From positions 1-7,830 of the forward strand of contig JAZNRA010000025.1 in NCBI GenBank assembly GCA_045590415.1: a stretch of DNA of 7,830 nt. The letters are read 5' to 3'. Source of the DNA: RGIG3009 sp045590415 (lineage in GTDB: Bacteria; Bacillota; Clostridia; Oscillospirales; Acutalibacteraceae). This document shows positions 6,725 through 7,830 of the stretch, piece after piece (the first letter of the stretch is position 1; every line of letters starts with the position of its first letter). The translations under genes and the position numbers were made by a program. Below the pieces are notes generated by a model. That model did no database searches. It was not told the DNA's origin and saw nothing but the letters and a program-made list of their open reading frames with translations.

Positions 6725-7617
6725 TACTCCTGCACCTCCCGACTTCTGGTAAAATACAACTGTGACAGCGCGATAATAACGACAGCCACAAAGAAAATAA
6801 CGGCTTTTGCCTGACCGATGCCCATATTGGATACGCTGTTATAAAACGATTGATAAATGTTAAGCGCCAGCATCTCGGTCTGTCGGAACGGTGCGCCGCC
6901 CGTGAGTGCCAAGTTTTGGTCGAACAATTTAAAGGAATTTGTCAGCGTTAAAAAGGTGCAGATGGTGATAGACGGCATCACTGTCGGAATAATGATATGC
7001 CGTAAGATCTGAAAAGACCCCGCCCCGTCGATCTTCGCGGCTTCCAGGTATTCCGTCGGCACGTTTTGCAGACCGGCAATATAAATGATCATCATATAGC
7101 CGATCTGTTGCCAGCAAAGCAGGATCACAAGACCCCAAAACCCGTACGTCGCATTAAGCGCTAACGTCGATCCCCAAAAACGGATGATCACACCGTCCAA
7201 GATCATCTTCCAAATATACCCCAGCACGATTCCGCCGATCAGGTTCGGCATGAAAAACACCGTGCGGAAAACGGTCGAGCCCCGAATACCTTTTGTCAGC
7301 ACAAACGCAATGGCAAACGCAACCAGATTGATAACCGTCACCGACACCAGCGTAAACGCAACCGTAAACAAAAACGAACGTAAAAACGTTTCGTCTTCAA
7401 GTGCTTTTGTATAGTTATCAAAACCAACGAACGTGGTAAATTTCAAAGTTTTAAACCGAAAAAACGATAAATAGATCCCCTGCAAAAACGGCCAAACGAA
7501 ACCGATGCAAAATGCCGCAACGGTCGGCAATAAAAACAGCGGGGCAAACGCGCGCATGGATCGCCGCTGACTGCGGTTCATCACCGCAGCCGACGAGCGT
7601 TTCGTTGTCTTTTTCAT
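6724..7617 (-). CDS. Carbohydrate ABC transporter permease, MalF/UgpA-like
   Basis: This is the partner permease of the same importer: 297 residues, a short basic cytoplasmic N-terminus (about 1-22), then about six hydrophobic segments near 24-52, 80-108, 117-140, 157-182, 210-228 and 271-290. The EAA motif is 'EYLEAAKIDGAGSFQILRHI' (189-208) followed by P211. 'LFDQNLALTGGAPFRQTEML' (231-250) is the typical periplasm-facing family segment. The ATG at 7615-7617 is chosen over an upstream TTG at 7635 because AAGGTGA (7623-7629) sits 5 nt before it. The solute-binding protein gene usually found upstream would lie beyond the break at 7652. No ATP-binding subunit is visible; in many Firmicutes such importers share an unlinked MsmK/MsmX-type ATPase (inference here). 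The 5' end of this gene is copied again at 7737-7795 as part of an adapter-flanked artefact. Confidence 0.93.
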   Translation of the reverse strand: MKKTTKRSSAAVMNRSQRRSMRAFAPLFLLPTVAAFCIGFVWPFLQGIYLSFFRFKTLKFTTFVGFDNYTKALEDETFLRSFLFTVAFTLVSVTVINLVAFAIAFVLTKGIRGSTVFRTVFFMPNLIGGIVLGYIWKMILDGVIIRFWGSTLALNATYGFWGLVILLCWQQIGYMMIIYIAGLQNVPTEYLEAAKIDGAGSFQILRHIIIPTVMPSITICTFLTLTNSFKLFDQNLALTGGAPFRQTEMLALNIYQSFYNSVSNMGIGQAKAVIFFVAVVIIALSQLYFTRSREVQE

Positions 7618-7652
7618 GTATGTCACCTTACCCAAGCAAGGCGGCCGCCGGG
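7559..7652. repeat. 94-bp direct repeat, left copy (genuine genomic copy)
   Basis: These 94 bases are identical to 7737-7830, offset 178. This copy continues smoothly into the MalF-like coding sequence on its left, so it is the real genomic one. It holds the first 20 codons of that gene, its ribosome binding site and 35 bp of upstream DNA, including a 10-bp palindrome GGCGGCCGCC (7640-7649). Base 7652 is the last base I consider genomic. Confidence 0.97.
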
Positions 7653-7736
7653 AAGTCGGATCGTAGCCATGTCGTTCTGTGAGCCAAGGAGTTGAAAGGC
7701 AGAGTTGTCTTCCAAAGCCCGCTTGGCCTCCGACTT
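7653..7736. other. MGI/BGI DNBSEQ library adapter with 10-nt index (not genomic)
   Basis: 7653-7694 equals, base for base as I remember it, the 42-nt MGI/BGI read-2 adapter (beginning AAGTCGGATCGTAGCC). 7705-7736 is the reverse complement of the 32-nt read-1 adapter (beginning AAGTCGGAGGCCAAGCGG) with two differences, at 7714 and 7718. The 10 bases between them, 7695-7704, occupy the place of the sample index. Both ends carry AAGTCGGA facing inward as an inverted repeat, as expected for the adapter pair. The total of 42+10+32 = 84 nt fills the gap between the two repeat copies exactly. The identification relies on recall, not a search. Confidence 0.94.
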
Positions 7737-7830
7737 GATCGCCGCTGACTGCGGTTCATCACCGCAGCCGACGAGCGTTTCGTTGTCTTTTTCATGTATG
7801 TCACCTTACCCAAGCAAGGCGGCCGCCGGG
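7737..7830. repeat. 94-bp direct repeat, right copy (artefactual duplicate)
   Basis: This is an exact second copy of 7559-7652, reached only through the adapter. On the minus strand it shows the ribosome binding site and first 20 codons of the MalF-like permease (ATG at 7793-7795), then runs into adapter sequence, so the apparent 61-residue frame here is not a gene. It represents the same library insert read again around a circular template and should be removed. Confidence 0.93.

Noticed and set aside
1..7652. tRNA genes, riboswitches, CRISPR arrays, insertion sequences and defence or toxin genes.
   Set aside because: None could be seen by reading; intergenic space is minimal and the one longer gap (3211-3466) is explained by two promoters with short leaders.
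7653..7736. AAGTCGGA ... TCCGACTT inverted ends flanked by 94-bp direct repeats, resembling a small mobile element with target duplication.
   Set aside because: The ends and interior match sequencing adapters with an index-sized gap; 94 bp is far too long for a normal target-site duplication and equals a plausible insert length.
7628..7813. A 61-residue open frame on the minus strand that starts like the MalF-like permease, suggesting a duplicated or truncated gene.
   Set aside because: It is the duplicate library insert running into adapter sequence; after the shared part it encodes translated adapter.

Overview
The window looks like an ordinary chromosomal segment of a Gram-positive Clostridia-type bacterium. 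This rests on the DUF3048 (YerB-like) and DUF896 (YnzC-like) proteins, strong AGGAGG-type ribosome binding sites, GTG starts in one operon, SigA-type promoters and mid-range GC content. The species cannot be named. I see no CRISPR array, transposon, prophage, toxin-antitoxin or defence gene, and no candidate for a new biological system.

Layout: (1) 1-357 (+) is the 3' end of a DUF3048/YerB-like gene that runs off the left edge and ends at a hairpin terminator (364-402). (2) 401-3210 (-) is a compact RNA-modification operon read right to left: mnmG (tRNA U34 modification), rsmG (16S rRNA m7G methylation) and a small DUF896 gene. mnmG and rsmG overlap by 4 nt, and rsmG and the DUF896 gene are 6 nt apart. 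(3) 3211-3466 is a divergent control region with a good SigA promoter for mnmG, another for rsmA, and clustered TTTTCCAC motifs reading toward both promoters. (4) 3467-4327 (+) is rsmA/ksgA (16S rRNA dimethyladenosine transferase). (5) 4339-7617 (-) is a maltodextrin-type operon read right to left: two ABC permeases (MalF-like, MalG-like) and a 4-alpha-glucanotransferase (MalQ). It converges on rsmA through a shared hairpin terminator that lies partly inside the malQ coding sequence.

The genes fall into two working groups. MnmG, RsmG and RsmA each modify translational RNA and share one divergent control region. The two permeases would form the membrane channel of a sugar or maltooligosaccharide importer and MalQ would process the imported glucans; the solute-binding protein and ATPase are not in the window.

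The most consequential observation is technical. Bases 7653-7736 match, from memory, the circularised library adapter of MGI/BGI DNBSEQ sequencing (42 nt + 10-nt index + 32 nt). The 94 bases on its left (7559-7652) are repeated exactly on its right (7737-7830). The last trustworthy genomic base is therefore about 7652, and everything after it should be treated as assembly artefact.
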